Source: Zunongwangia profunda SM-A87 (GTDB lineage: Bacteria; Bacteroidota; Bacteroidia; Flavobacteriales; Flavobacteriaceae). From it: a stretch of 64,000 nt of DNA. Shown here piece by piece: positions 27,164-37,116 of the stretch (positions are counted from its first letter, which is position 1; each line of letters begins with the position of its first letter). Where the stretch lies: positions 372,001 through 436,000 of the forward strand of contig NC_014041.1 of NCBI RefSeq assembly GCF_000023465.1, in the 5' to 3' direction. The position numbers and the translations under genes were made by a program. The notes beneath the pieces were generated by a model that made no database searches, was not told the DNA's origin, and worked only from the letters and a program-made list of their open reading frames with translations.

Positions 27164-28585
27164 ATGATGATGAAAAAACATTCTTTATATATCCTGTTTC
27201 TCTTAATGAGTGTAGCTTTTGTAAGCTGCGATGATTATGTAGACATCAAGACCGAAGGCCGTCTCTATCCTGAGGAGACTGAGAATTACCGGTATCTTTT
27301 AAATCAGACTTCAATCTTTGATGCCTCGTACAGTTTAGTAGATGTAGCCTCTGACGATATCGAGATGAGAAAAAACTACGCGACCTATTTTGAGAACAAC
27401 TACGGTACATCAGATTATTACCGTCCTTTTAAGGAAACTTATAAATGGGCAGATTCCGTTTATTATGCGGGCGATACAGATAATGATCTTGGCGTAATGT
27501 ATCAAGGGCTTTATACCGCTAATGTAGTAATTACAGAAGTGATGACCAGCAATAATGGCACCGAAGCAGAAAAGGCCTCCCTACAGGCTGAAGCTTTGGT
27601 ACACAGGGCTTATATCTTTTTGGATTTGGTGAATATTTTTGGAAAAGCCTATGATGCCGAAACCTCGGAAACAGATTTGGGAATCCCCATGTTTACGGAG
27701 CCTACGGTGACCGAAGAGGTAACCCGCGCCAGCATTAAAGCAGTTTACGATCAGATTGTAAGTGACCTACAGCAGGCTATTAATGGCGGGCTGCCTGCTA
27801 CGCGCAGAGGAACCGAAGTAGGTTTCCCTTCACTAGCCAGTGCACATGCCTTGCTTGCCCGTACCTATTTGTATATGGGGCGTTATGCCGAAGCTCAGGC
27901 CGAGGCAGAAAACGCTTTGAGTTTGCAAAACAGCCTGCTGAATATGGAGGACTATATCGATACTCCAGATTCAGGATGGCCAAGACGTATTGAAAATCCG
28001 GAATTGATTTTATCTAAAATGAGCATCAGTTCCTATAAAGATGCCCCCGCTTTACTTACGTTAAATGATGAATTGCTAAACAGTTTTGAAGAAGAGGATT
28101 TACGCTATCAGTTATATACAAGACCTATAAGTGAAATGACTTATGATCAGGTTAGTGGAGGAAGAGCTTATTGCGAAGGGCTTCTTACTGGAGAGAAACG
28201 TAATGCAGGACCAACCGTACCAGAGATGTTACTCATTAAAGCAGAAGGAGAAGCCCGTGCCGGTGATACTGATGCGGCTATGACCTCGATAAATAAGCTT
28301 CGCATGGCACGATTTAAAGCTGAAGATTATGTACCGCTTACTGCGGCCGATGCCGAAGAGGCTTTGCTTAAAGTACTGGAAGAACGACGCAAGGAACTTA
28401 TGGCAAAAGGCGGTTTCCGCTGGTTTGACCTTAAACGGCTTAATAAAGATCCGCGTTTTGCGAAAACCATTACCCATCAATATATCGATGAGGTATACAC
28501 CCTTGAACCCGAAGGAGACCGCTATCAGTTTCCATTTGCTTCCAGTTTATTTCAATATGCACCTAACCTGGAACAAAACCCATAA
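27164..28585 (+). CDS. SusD/RagB-family lipoprotein (locus 1)
   Basis: Surface substrate-binding lipoprotein of 473 residues that caps the preceding SusC barrel. The lipobox is FVSC after a short hydrophobic signal (SLYILFLLMSVAFVSC), followed by DDYVDIKTEG. It has SusD TPR-like helices (ASAHALLARTYLYMGRYAEAQAEAENAL) and the conserved C-terminal RRKELMAKGGFRWFDLKRLNKDPRF motif. The gene is tightly coupled to susC. Ligand unknown. Confidence 0.95.
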   Translation: MMMKKHSLYILFLLMSVAFVSCDDYVDIKTEGRLYPEETENYRYLLNQTSIFDASYSLVDVASDDIEMRKNYATYFENNYGTSDYYRPFKETYKWADSVYYAGDTDNDLGVMYQGLYTANVVITEVMTSNNGTEAEKASLQAEALVHRAYIFLDLVNIFGKAYDAETSETDLGIPMFTEPTVTEEVTRASIKAVYDQIVSDLQQAINGGLPATRRGTEVGFPSLASAHALLARTYLYMGRYAEAQAEAENALSLQNSLLNMEDYIDTPDSGWPRRIENPELILSKMSISSYKDAPALLTLNDELLNSFEEEDLRYQLYTRPISEMTYDQVSGGRAYCEGLLTGEKRNAGPTVPEMLLIKAEGEARAGDTDAAMTSINKLRMARFKAEDYVPLTAADAEEALLKVLEERRKELMAKGGFRWFDLKRLNKDPRFAKTITHQYIDEVYTLEPEGDRYQFPFASSLFQYAPNLEQNP

Positions 28586-28594
28586 GCTATAGCT

Positions 28595-30604
28595 ATGAGA
28601 TTATTTAATGTATTAAAAATAATACCTGTTTTTACCCTGCTCGCCATCAGCATTGTTTTTACAGGTAACCTCTGGGGACAAGATCAAGAGGAAGTATTTA
28701 GTGTAGCGCCCAGATACCCCAAGGCGGGAGATCAGGTTACACTGAGCTACGATGCCTCGCAAACGCCACTTAAAAATCGAGATAGTCTTACGGCTGTCGT
28801 TTATACCTATGCTGATTTTCAGTGGAATGTGAAAGACTTAAAGCTTGAGCGTACCGAAGAAAATAAATGGCAGGGGCAACTAAAATTAGAGCCGGGCATC
28901 GCCCTTATCAATTGTGTGTTCTACGCAAAAGATACGCTTGATCGTGGTGGTGCCAATACCTATTCCTGGATGATTAATAATGCCCCCGGTTCTTATTCGG
29001 GCTGGGGCATTATGCGTAATCCAAATATTAATGAAGATTTTCCGCAACAGCTGGATTCCCTGTCTTTTATTGAAGATTCGGTGACTTTAATGTGGCTTAA
29101 TAATGAGATGCGGGATAATCCTTCCAGCAGATCGCATATTTTTTATTCGGGGTTACGTTTACTGCAACGTACTAATACCGAAGATCAAACTGGGCGGATC
29201 AAGGAAGAACTCAACTATATTTTGAGTTTTCCCGCGCTTGATTTAAAGCAACAGTATGATGTGCAACGTAGTCTTGAATTAATCACAGGAAATGAGACTT
29301 ATGTAGATTCTGTAGAAAACGCATTGCTTTCTAAATATCCCAATGGTGTTCTGGCCAGGGATCGGGCAATAAAGCAACTATTCCGTGAAGCAGATCCTGA
29401 TGAGCGTGTAAAGGCGTACAATGCTTTTGTAAATCAATTTCCAGAAGAAAAATTTGAAGGTATAACTACAACTACAGAGGAGCTCTACTACGATAAACTA
29501 TTTCGGAGTATAGCCTACACCTATATTTTAGAAAATAAGGATTACGGTTTTGTCTTTGATAATTTAACAAATGCTTCATATACAAACCTGGTAGATTATG
29601 CCTGGCATTTAGTGAGTATCCCTTATACCAATGAGAGTATGTCGCTAGATAGCTTGCAGGTATTTGCAGATCGTATCTTCCCGGAGATTGAAAGTCGGGA
29701 ACATGAAGTTCCTAAAGCCTATCGCGGAAAACTTTCACCCAATCAATGGAAAGCGATGGCTTTAAAAGCAGCAGCTTCAGAATACCTGACTTATGCTAAG
29801 ATTTTAAACGAGCAGCAAGATTATAAGCGTGAGGCTTATTATTTAAACAAAATAGCAGCCTTGTTGAAGTATGAGAATACTGAATATAATGCGTTGTATA
29901 CCCAGCAACTGGTGCGTCAGGACAAGATGGATGAAGCGGTAAGCTTTATTGCAGCTTGTTTGAGACACAACAATACATCTCCCGAAATGCTCCAGGTCTT
30001 AAAGGACGAATATTTAAAATCAGGAAAAGAGCTTTCTGATTTTAAAGATTATGTAGCGGGGCTTAAGACCGGTGCTGAAAATCAGAAAGAGAAAGAGGCG
30101 CTTTTAACAGAGTTGATCAAGAAACCAATCGAAGATTTTTCTTTGGAAAGTTCTTATGGAGGCATGGTTAATCTAAAAGATCAGCTGGGTAAAATCGTGG
30201 TTATCGATATGTGGGCAACATGGTGTGCACCTTGTAAAAAAGCAATGCCCGGTATGAAAATGGTCGTAGATCATTATGCAGATGACGCTAATGTGAAGTT
30301 TTATTTTCTGGATACGCAGGAATATGTAAAGGATTACAAAACCAAAACGGCTGCCTTTATCGAGGAAAAAGAATATCCCTTTGAGGTGCTGTACGATGCT
30401 GTTAATCCGGAAAATGGTAAGCCCGAAATGGTTTACACAAAGTATGCAAAAGCGTTTCAGTTTTCAGGAATTCCACAGAAAATGATCATAGATCAGAATG
30501 GTTATCTAAGATGGCGCTCTACCGGATATGAGGGTAGTCCCAGTGCTCTTGCAGATGAGATTAAAACCATAGTTGAATATTTAAAGGCTGAATCGAAATC
30601 CTAA
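28595..30604 (+). CDS. Periplasmic TlpA-like thioredoxin-domain protein
   Basis: A 669-residue exported protein with a signal peptide ending about residue 29 (NLWGQ). The N-terminal ~100 residues form a beta-sandwich (RYPKAGDQVTLSYDASQT). A large helical repeat region follows. The C-terminal ~150 residues are a TlpA/ResA thioredoxin domain with active site DMWATWCAPCKKAMPG (Cys at about 543 and 546) and the later cis-Pro region FSGIPQKMIID. Its stop overlaps the next start as TAATG, so translation is coupled. The DsbD gene two genes downstream is the likely electron donor. It probably reduces disulfides of an imported substrate or of operon partners. Confidence 0.88.
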   Translation: MRLFNVLKIIPVFTLLAISIVFTGNLWGQDQEEVFSVAPRYPKAGDQVTLSYDASQTPLKNRDSLTAVVYTYADFQWNVKDLKLERTEENKWQGQLKLEPGIALINCVFYAKDTLDRGGANTYSWMINNAPGSYSGWGIMRNPNINEDFPQQLDSLSFIEDSVTLMWLNNEMRDNPSSRSHIFYSGLRLLQRTNTEDQTGRIKEELNYILSFPALDLKQQYDVQRSLELITGNETYVDSVENALLSKYPNGVLARDRAIKQLFREADPDERVKAYNAFVNQFPEEKFEGITTTTEELYYDKLFRSIAYTYILENKDYGFVFDNLTNASYTNLVDYAWHLVSIPYTNESMSLDSLQVFADRIFPEIESREHEVPKAYRGKLSPNQWKAMALKAAASEYLTYAKILNEQQDYKREAYYLNKIAALLKYENTEYNALYTQQLVRQDKMDEAVSFIAACLRHNNTSPEMLQVLKDEYLKSGKELSDFKDYVAGLKTGAENQKEKEALLTELIKKPIEDFSLESSYGGMVNLKDQLGKIVVIDMWATWCAPCKKAMPGMKMVVDHYADDANVKFYFLDTQEYVKDYKTKTAAFIEEKEYPFEVLYDAVNPENGKPEMVYTKYAKAFQFSGIPQKMIIDQNGYLRWRSTGYEGSPSALADEIKTIVEYLKAESKS

Positions 30605-32007
30605 TGACTTTAAGAAGAATCTGCAGTATTCTGGTGCTATTTGCATTAAGTACAGGGCTTTCCCGGGGGCAAAGCTTATGGCAGGGGCAATACCATGCAA
30701 AACGTCTGCTCCTGGAGAAAACTCAGAATCAAAATGCTAAAGATTCATTCTTTTTAAGCAGTCCAGAATATTATTACAACCGCCTTCCGCTTCAGCGAAA
30801 CTACCTTAGCGATAGTCTGATCTTAAAAAACGAGGAGTTTAATTTAGTATTGAAGCTTAAGCCTCAATTAGACAGCACGTTTACGCTAGTATTTGCCAAT
30901 TATGAAGGAGAACATCCGATTCAATTTGATCAGGTAAATGCATTGCAACCGCACAGCTATCCCCAGCATCCTAAGGGAACCTTACCCTATACAAGTACCG
31001 AACTTGTATTTAGTGGGAAAAAAACCGGTATTGATTATGGAGGAACTTTGGTTATCCCAAATGATCATAAGCACTATCCATTGGCAATATTACTTAATGG
31101 TACCGGCCGGCAAGACCGCAATTATACGTATAGTGGGCACCAGTTTTTTACGGTTTTGGCAGATGCTTTAGCTCGTAACGGAATTGCCTCTTTTCGAATG
31201 GACGACCGCGGAACGGGTAGCACTACCGGAAATTTTGACAACGCCGGAATTAGTGATTTTACCGCTGATGCCCGGGAAGCACTCGAATATTTGAAAGCAC
31301 GTGAGCATATCGATAGCCGGTTTATTGGATTAATTGGTCATAGCGAAGGGGGTGTAGTGGCTTCCCGACTCACGGCACAGGATCCCGATGTAAAATTTAT
31401 GGTAAGCCTTTCGGGCGTAGGAGTTTCAGGACTACAAATCCTGGACTTGCAAAACACTGCTATTTTAAAAGCTTCTAAAATGCCTGACAGTCTGGTTAAT
31501 CTGCAAATGGAAGTATACCGCGAGTTGTTTAAAACCGTTTATAATAATCAGGAGACTGATAGTCTTAAAACAGAGTTGGAAGACAGGCTAGGGAAGTGGA
31601 TGAAAGGTAAAAGCCTTAAAACACTTGAAGCTTTGCAATTAGCGGATGATAGAGACAAGACCTTGATTTACCGCTTTTATAACAGTGCAAAAAGCAAGCT
31701 GTATAAAGAAATGATTCTATATAATCCTAAGCAGTATTTGCCTGATATAGAAGTGCCGGTACTTGTCCTAAATGGGGATGCAGATATTTTTGTACCGGCT
31801 TCTGAGAATGTAGCTTCCTTCAAAGAAAATCTGATTAATGCTCCCGTAGTGACAACCAAAATATACCCGGGCCTGAATCATATGTATCAACATTGTAAAA
31901 CCTGTACTTCCCAAGAAATAAGTATGCTAGATGAGGTGTTTGCACCAGAGGTTTTAGAAGATATTACGCAGTGGATTTGGGAGATATATAGGGATGATAA
32001 TAAGTAA
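30604..32007 (+). CDS. Secreted alpha/beta hydrolase in SusCD operon
   Basis: A 467-residue exported hydrolase with a signal peptide (RRICSILVLFALSTGLSRGQ). After an N-terminal ~125-residue region comes an alpha/beta hydrolase core. The oxyanion region is LLNGTGRQDRN, the nucleophile elbow LIGHSEGGVVASRL (Ser247), the acid NGDADIFVPA and the His PGLNHMYQHCKTC. It resembles acyl-aminoacyl-peptidase/esterase-type proteins. Its start is translationally coupled to the thioredoxin gene. It may cleave an ester or peptide after import by the adjacent SusCD pair; the substrate is unknown. Confidence 0.88.
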   Translation: MTLRRICSILVLFALSTGLSRGQSLWQGQYHAKRLLLEKTQNQNAKDSFFLSSPEYYYNRLPLQRNYLSDSLILKNEEFNLVLKLKPQLDSTFTLVFANYEGEHPIQFDQVNALQPHSYPQHPKGTLPYTSTELVFSGKKTGIDYGGTLVIPNDHKHYPLAILLNGTGRQDRNYTYSGHQFFTVLADALARNGIASFRMDDRGTGSTTGNFDNAGISDFTADAREALEYLKAREHIDSRFIGLIGHSEGGVVASRLTAQDPDVKFMVSLSGVGVSGLQILDLQNTAILKASKMPDSLVNLQMEVYRELFKTVYNNQETDSLKTELEDRLGKWMKGKSLKTLEALQLADDRDKTLIYRFYNSAKSKLYKEMILYNPKQYLPDIEVPVLVLNGDADIFVPASENVASFKENLINAPVVTTKIYPGLNHMYQHCKTCTSQEISMLDEVFAPEVLEDITQWIWEIYRDDNK

Positions 32008-32097
32008 TACAAAATAAAAACCAAAAATTTACAGGGGTTTTAGTTCTGGTTTACGTCTAAACTGTAGTCACCTTTTTTACTTAAAACTATTTTATCG

Positions 32098-34203
32098 ATG
32101 AGACTATTTATCACGGGTATCTTTTTTTTAATTGTTTCTCTTGCGCAGAGCCAAATCTATGATCCGGTTTCTTTTAAGCCCGATGTTCAAAAAATTGACG
32201 ATACCCATTATGCTTTAAGTATTCATGCGAGCATTGAACCTGGCTGGCATTTATACGCTCAAAACGTACCTGATGGAGGTCCTGTTCCTACTCAATTTGA
32301 GTTCACTACAAGTGATGCTTATGAGCTTAATGGATCTGTTTCTGAGCCACAGGGGCACGTGGTGGATGACCCTATTTTTGAAATGCGTATTAAATATTTC
32401 TCAGATTCGGCCGAATTTCAACAAGTTATAGAACGTAAAACAGCTGAAGCTTTTAGTGTGAAGGCTTCCGTAGAATTTATGGTGTGTAATGATGAAAGTT
32501 GTTTGCCACCAACTATAAAAGAGGTTGTTTTTGAGCTGGAAGCGACGGCGGCAACCCTTAACGAAGAAGCTACAAAACCCTTACAAAAAACGAACGAAGT
32601 CGAAGAACAGACTGTTCCTAAAAATGGCGATGCTACTAAATCAGAATCAACCGAAGTTGAAGTTGTTAATGCCGAAGAGCAGGATACGTTAACTCTAAAA
32701 GAAGGAGATCAGCCAATTAAAAAACCTAATTCAGATTTAGAGAATACTAAAGCAGAACAGGAAGAGGAAGCTGCGGATTCTCGTAATTTGATCTCTATTT
32801 TTATTTTGAGTTTTTTAGGTGGTTTTGCAGCGCTATTAACACCTTGTGTGTTCCCGATGATTCCGATGACGGTAAGCTTTTTTACCAAACAAAGTAAAAC
32901 CCGTGCCAGCGGTATTAAAAATGCTTTGCTATACGGACTTTTTATAATAGTGATTTACGTGGTACTGGGCTCTGTAGTGGTTGCCATTTTTGGTGCCGAT
33001 TCGCTCAATGCGCTCTCTACGAATGTTTGGTTCAACTTGATCTTTTTTGGATTACTTCTTGTTTTTGCTTTTTCGTTTTTGGGGGCTTTCGAGATTGTGC
33101 TTCCCAGTTCCTGGGTCACAAAGATCGATTCGCAGGCAGACCGCGGTGGTCTTATCGGTATCTTTTTTATGGCGCTTGCCCTGGCTATTGTGTCGTTTTC
33201 GTGTACCGGGCCCATTGTGGGCACTTTGCTGGTAGAATCTGCTTCGCAGGGCGGGGTAGCTCCCATTGTGGGAATGTTAGGGTTTTCAATGGCGATTGCG
33301 CTACCTTTTGCCTTATTTGCGGCTTTCCCCGGCTGGTTAAACTCGTTGCCCAAATCAGGTGGCTGGCTCAATACGGTTAAAGTGGTTTTAGGATTTTTAG
33401 AACTCGCTTTAGCCTTTAAATTCCTAAGCAATGCAGATTTAGTGCTTCAATTGCATTTATTAGAACGAGAAACCTTTTTAGCGATCTGGATTGCTGTTTT
33501 TGGAGGTTTGGCTTTGTATTTATTTGGTAAAATCACCCTCCCTCATGATAGTCCTTTAGCGCATATTTCTGTAGGAAGATTGAGTCTGGGGTTGTTTGTA
33601 TTGGCCTTTGTGGTTTATCTGATTCCCGGTCTTTGGGGCGCTCCTTTGCAGTGGATCAGTGGTTTTCCTCCTCCTGCACAGTATAGTGAGTCTCCTTATG
33701 GTGTAGGAAATACCAAAGGCGTTTCAGGCACTTCGATAGAGCTTCCTCCGCACGCAGAATTAGGACCTTTAGACCTTGTTACCTTTAAAGATTATGAGGC
33801 CGGGATGGCCTATGCAAAAAAGGTGAACAAACCTGTAATGCTTGATTTTACGGGATATGCCTGTGTTAATTGTCGTAAGATGGAAGAACGGGTTTGGCCT
33901 GAGCCTCAGGTTCAGCAAGTACTTCGGGATGAGCTGATACTAATATCGCTTTATGTTGATGATAAAAAAGAGCTTCCCGAAGCAGAGCAATATGTTTCAG
34001 AAACTACCGGCAAGAAGATAAAGACCATAGGGAACAAATGGAGCGATTTTCAGATCAAACACTATAAAGCAAATGCGCAGCCGTATTATGTGCTGATCGA
34101 TAACGAAGGTGAGAATTTAAATGATCCCCGAGCTTATGATCCCGATGTGGATTCGTATTTAAGTTGGTTACAAGAGGGAATTAAAAATTATAACAACAAA
34201 TAA
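32098..34203 (+). CDS. dsbD: DsbD-family thiol:disulfide interchange protein
   Basis: Inner-membrane electron conduit from cytosolic thioredoxin to periplasmic thiols, 701 residues. It has a signal peptide, an N-terminal DsbD-alpha-like domain (SIHASIEPGWHLYAQN, with CNDESC), a low-complexity acidic linker (about 155-230), and eight membrane helices with the conserved cysteines in LLTPCVFPMIPMTVSFF and VSFSCTGPIVGTLL. The C-terminal thioredoxin domain has active site GYACVNCRKMEERVW (Cys589/592). It follows a 90-base gap, so it may have its own promoter. Its place behind the TlpA-like gene suggests it recharges that protein. Confidence 0.95.
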   Translation: MRLFITGIFFLIVSLAQSQIYDPVSFKPDVQKIDDTHYALSIHASIEPGWHLYAQNVPDGGPVPTQFEFTTSDAYELNGSVSEPQGHVVDDPIFEMRIKYFSDSAEFQQVIERKTAEAFSVKASVEFMVCNDESCLPPTIKEVVFELEATAATLNEEATKPLQKTNEVEEQTVPKNGDATKSESTEVEVVNAEEQDTLTLKEGDQPIKKPNSDLENTKAEQEEEAADSRNLISIFILSFLGGFAALLTPCVFPMIPMTVSFFTKQSKTRASGIKNALLYGLFIIVIYVVLGSVVVAIFGADSLNALSTNVWFNLIFFGLLLVFAFSFLGAFEIVLPSSWVTKIDSQADRGGLIGIFFMALALAIVSFSCTGPIVGTLLVESASQGGVAPIVGMLGFSMAIALPFALFAAFPGWLNSLPKSGGWLNTVKVVLGFLELALAFKFLSNADLVLQLHLLERETFLAIWIAVFGGLALYLFGKITLPHDSPLAHISVGRLSLGLFVLAFVVYLIPGLWGAPLQWISGFPPPAQYSESPYGVGNTKGVSGTSIELPPHAELGPLDLVTFKDYEAGMAYAKKVNKPVMLDFTGYACVNCRKMEERVWPEPQVQQVLRDELILISLYVDDKKELPEAEQYVSETTGKKIKTIGNKWSDFQIKHYKANAQPYYVLIDNEGENLNDPRAYDPDVDSYLSWLQEGIKNYNNK

Positions 34204-34206
34204 TAT

Positions 34207-36999
34207 ATGATCTATAGAATAAAAAACGGCCTGGTTCTCTTAATTGCGTTGTTAAGCTTCAGCCTTAATGCGCAGCAGATTGATAGTCCTATACCACCTA
34301 AAAATTTCGCTTCGGGAGTTCTTGAAAATGGAATGCATTATTACGTGCTGCATAACGAGGAGCCTAAAGAACGAGCATCTTTTTATTTTGCACAGAATGT
34401 AGGTTCTGTTCTAGAAAACGACACCCAGCGGGGTCTTGCCCATTTCCTGGAGCATATGGCTTTTAACGGTACCCAGAATTTTAAGGACAAAGAAATGCTG
34501 GAGTACCTGGAGAAAAACGGAATGAAATTCGGTTCTGAAATTAATGCGTTTACCAGCTTTGATGAGACGGTTTACAACATCAATCAGGTTCCGGTTACTA
34601 ATGAAAAATTACTGGACTCGGTTTTATTAATCCTACACGACTGGTCGGGTTATTTATCCTTAACCGATGCAGAAATCGATAACGAGCGCGGTGTGATTAA
34701 CGAAGAATGGCGTTCACGCAATACGGCAGGTTTTAGGGCTAATTCTAAAGTTTGGCTCGATGGATTTTTAAAAGATTCTAAGTATAGTAAGAGAATGCCT
34801 ATTGGTCTAATGGATGTGGTCAATAATTTTGAATATGATGAACTTCGTGACTATTACAAACGCTGGTACCGTCCAGATCAGCAAGCTGTAGTCGTTGTTG
34901 GTGATGTTGATGTAAAAGGGCTGGAGGCTAAAATCAAGAAGGTGTTTTCGTCTATTCCATTAAAAAAAGATTTGCCGGAACGCCCTGTTTTTGATGTACC
35001 CATCGCAGCAGAATTTGTGTATATTAATTCTACCGACAAAGAACTTGGTGAACCTTCCCTTCAATATTTTGTGAAGCGTACCCCTTTAGATTTAAGTGTG
35101 GTTGAGAAAATTAAAGAAGATATTACGGGTAGCTTTGCTTCCTATATTTTAAACAACCGTTTTTCTGAATTGGTTTTAGAAAAAAACTGCCCGGTGTTGG
35201 GAGTAGGTTTTGGTGTTCAGGAATTTGTACGTCACTTAGAAATTCTTAGTCTGAATGCACGTCCTAAAAAAGACAGTTTACTTAGCGGGCTGAAATATAT
35301 AGTAAAAGAGTACACCCGTTTTGCTGAATTTGGTGCTACGCCGGAAGAATTAGCCAGAGCTAAAGCAGCTTTTAAAACCAGTCTTGAATCTTCAATAGCA
35401 AATATTGCTAAACGCAGCAACGATAGTTATGCAGGGGAGATTTATCAGGATTTCTTTGATAAGGAGTCGGTAACTGATTATGGCTGGACCTTATCGTATC
35501 AATTACGTCTTTTAGATCAGGTGACTAATGAATCTATTCTGGATTATCTGAAACGTTTTAAAGGTGATAATGGCAGAGGCGTAAGTATTGTAGGTTCTGA
35601 TACAAATACTTACCCGGATAAGGAAGACATTGAAAGCGCTCTTGCTGAAGTGGCGGCACAAAAGCTCACTCCTTTTAAAGAAACCAGCTCAGATAAGAAG
35701 CTTATCAATACAGATCTTAAAGGCAGCCCGGTTATAAAAACAGAAAACATTGAAGGTATAGATGCTAAGTCGTACACGCTGGCAAACGGATTAAAACTGG
35801 CACTTTATCCTACTGATTTTGATAAAGAACAGGTTTTTATGACGGCCTTTAGTCCTGGAGGTAGTTCGCTACTTTCCGTAGAAGAATTGCCAAATACGGT
35901 TGTGGCCTCTTATCTGGTAGGTCAATCAGGCCTTGGTGAGTTAAATAAAATTGAACTTCAAAAATTGCTTGCCGGGACCGAGACTTCTCTGGGTGTTTCT
36001 ATAAATGGTTATAGTGAGAGCCTCAGCGGAAGTAGTAAAACTAAAGACCTGGAAACTTTGTTTAAGCAAATTTACCTTCAGTTTACCGCCCCTCGATTTG
36101 ATGCACAGGCTTTTGAAATTATAAAACAAAATCTGGCGACTAATTTAATCGCTAAAGAAAAACAGGTGACCAGTGCTTTTCAAGATTCCCTTACACTCGC
36201 ATCTACCGGTCACAGCAAGCGATCCGTTCTTTTTGACCAGAAGCTCATAGATAATGTGACTTTAGAGGGAGCTTCTAAAGTTTATCGGGAGCGTATCTCT
36301 AATGCTAACGATTTTACTTTTGTTTTTGTAGGAGATTTCCAAGAGAGTGAATTGCTTGATCTCGCTACAAAATACTTAGGAAGTATCCCGTCTACGACTA
36401 AAACAGAAGAGGTGGTAAACCATAATATGCGCCCTGCTAAAGGGAAAACAACTGTGCATTTGGAGAAAGAAATGGAGACTCCTCAGACAACCATCAATGT
36501 TAGTTTTAATGGTGATATGGAGTATTCCAAGAAAAATAACCTTGAGCTTTATGTGTTATCTCAACTTCTTGATAAACGTTATATGGAGCGCATACGGGAG
36601 GAAGAAGGAGGTTCTTACGGTGTCCGAGTAGGCGGTTCTGTAAGCTGGGAACCTATAGGAAACTATAATTTAAGCGTAAGCTTTAACTGTAATCCGGATA
36701 AAACAGATGAGTTGTTAAAGATTGTATATGGCGAATTAAAAAAGATGGAAACAAGCATCGGTGCAGAGGAATTGGCTGAAATAAAAAGTAATTACAAGAA
36801 AGGTGTTTCAGAAAACCAACGTAATAATAACTATTGGTTGAGTAATATCGCTAATAACCTTCAAAAAGGAACGCCGGTTTCTGACGAAGCAGGTAGTATC
36901 GCATTAATTGAAAGTATCACGACAGATGATCTTATGGCTACGGCAAAATTGATCAATAGTGAACCAGATATTATCGAAGGTGTACTTATGCCTAAATAA
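34207..36999 (+). CDS. M16 (pitrilysin-type) zinc metallopeptidase
   Basis: Exported 930-residue peptidase with a signal peptide (LVLLIALLSFSLNAQQ). The inverted zinc motif HFLEH is at residues 79-83, with the third ligand Glu160 (DNERGVINEEW), the spacing expected for the M16 family. Two M16 halves are present, so it is a full-length single-chain enzyme that acts on short peptides within a closed chamber. It starts 3 bases after dsbD and a strong terminator follows, so it closes the locus 1 operon. It supports the idea of a peptide-handling SusCD system. Confidence 0.95.
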   Translation: MIYRIKNGLVLLIALLSFSLNAQQIDSPIPPKNFASGVLENGMHYYVLHNEEPKERASFYFAQNVGSVLENDTQRGLAHFLEHMAFNGTQNFKDKEMLEYLEKNGMKFGSEINAFTSFDETVYNINQVPVTNEKLLDSVLLILHDWSGYLSLTDAEIDNERGVINEEWRSRNTAGFRANSKVWLDGFLKDSKYSKRMPIGLMDVVNNFEYDELRDYYKRWYRPDQQAVVVVGDVDVKGLEAKIKKVFSSIPLKKDLPERPVFDVPIAAEFVYINSTDKELGEPSLQYFVKRTPLDLSVVEKIKEDITGSFASYILNNRFSELVLEKNCPVLGVGFGVQEFVRHLEILSLNARPKKDSLLSGLKYIVKEYTRFAEFGATPEELARAKAAFKTSLESSIANIAKRSNDSYAGEIYQDFFDKESVTDYGWTLSYQLRLLDQVTNESILDYLKRFKGDNGRGVSIVGSDTNTYPDKEDIESALAEVAAQKLTPFKETSSDKKLINTDLKGSPVIKTENIEGIDAKSYTLANGLKLALYPTDFDKEQVFMTAFSPGGSSLLSVEELPNTVVASYLVGQSGLGELNKIELQKLLAGTETSLGVSINGYSESLSGSSKTKDLETLFKQIYLQFTAPRFDAQAFEIIKQNLATNLIAKEKQVTSAFQDSLTLASTGHSKRSVLFDQKLIDNVTLEGASKVYRERISNANDFTFVFVGDFQESELLDLATKYLGSIPSTTKTEEVVNHNMRPAKGKTTVHLEKEMETPQTTINVSFNGDMEYSKKNNLELYVLSQLLDKRYMERIREEEGGSYGVRVGGSVSWEPIGNYNLSVSFNCNPDKTDELLKIVYGELKKMETSIGAEELAEIKSNYKKGVSENQRNNNYWLSNIANNLQKGTPVSDEAGSIALIESITTDDLMATAKLINSEPDIIEGVLMPK

Positions 37000-37083
37000 T
37001 AACGGCTATAAATTCAGAAAGAAATTAGAATTTATTTGAATTAGCCTTCTTCAAAATTTTGATTTTGCTTGAATTTACTTGGG

Positions 37084-37116
37084 AGAGCTTAAACTACAGG
37101 TTTAAGCTCTTTTTTA
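37084..37116 (+). terminator. Terminator of the locus 1 operon
   Basis: A perfect 11-bp stem, AGAGCTTAAAC / GTTTAAGCTCT, with loop TACAG is followed by T6. It lies 84 bases after the M16 stop and touches the end of the convergent sigma gene. Confidence 0.92.

Noticed and set aside
32955..33431. 158-codon ORF antisense to dsbD
   Set aside because: It lies wholly inside a well-supported membrane protein gene and has low-complexity composition (Pro, Lys, Ser, Thr), as expected for the complement of hydrophobic codons.
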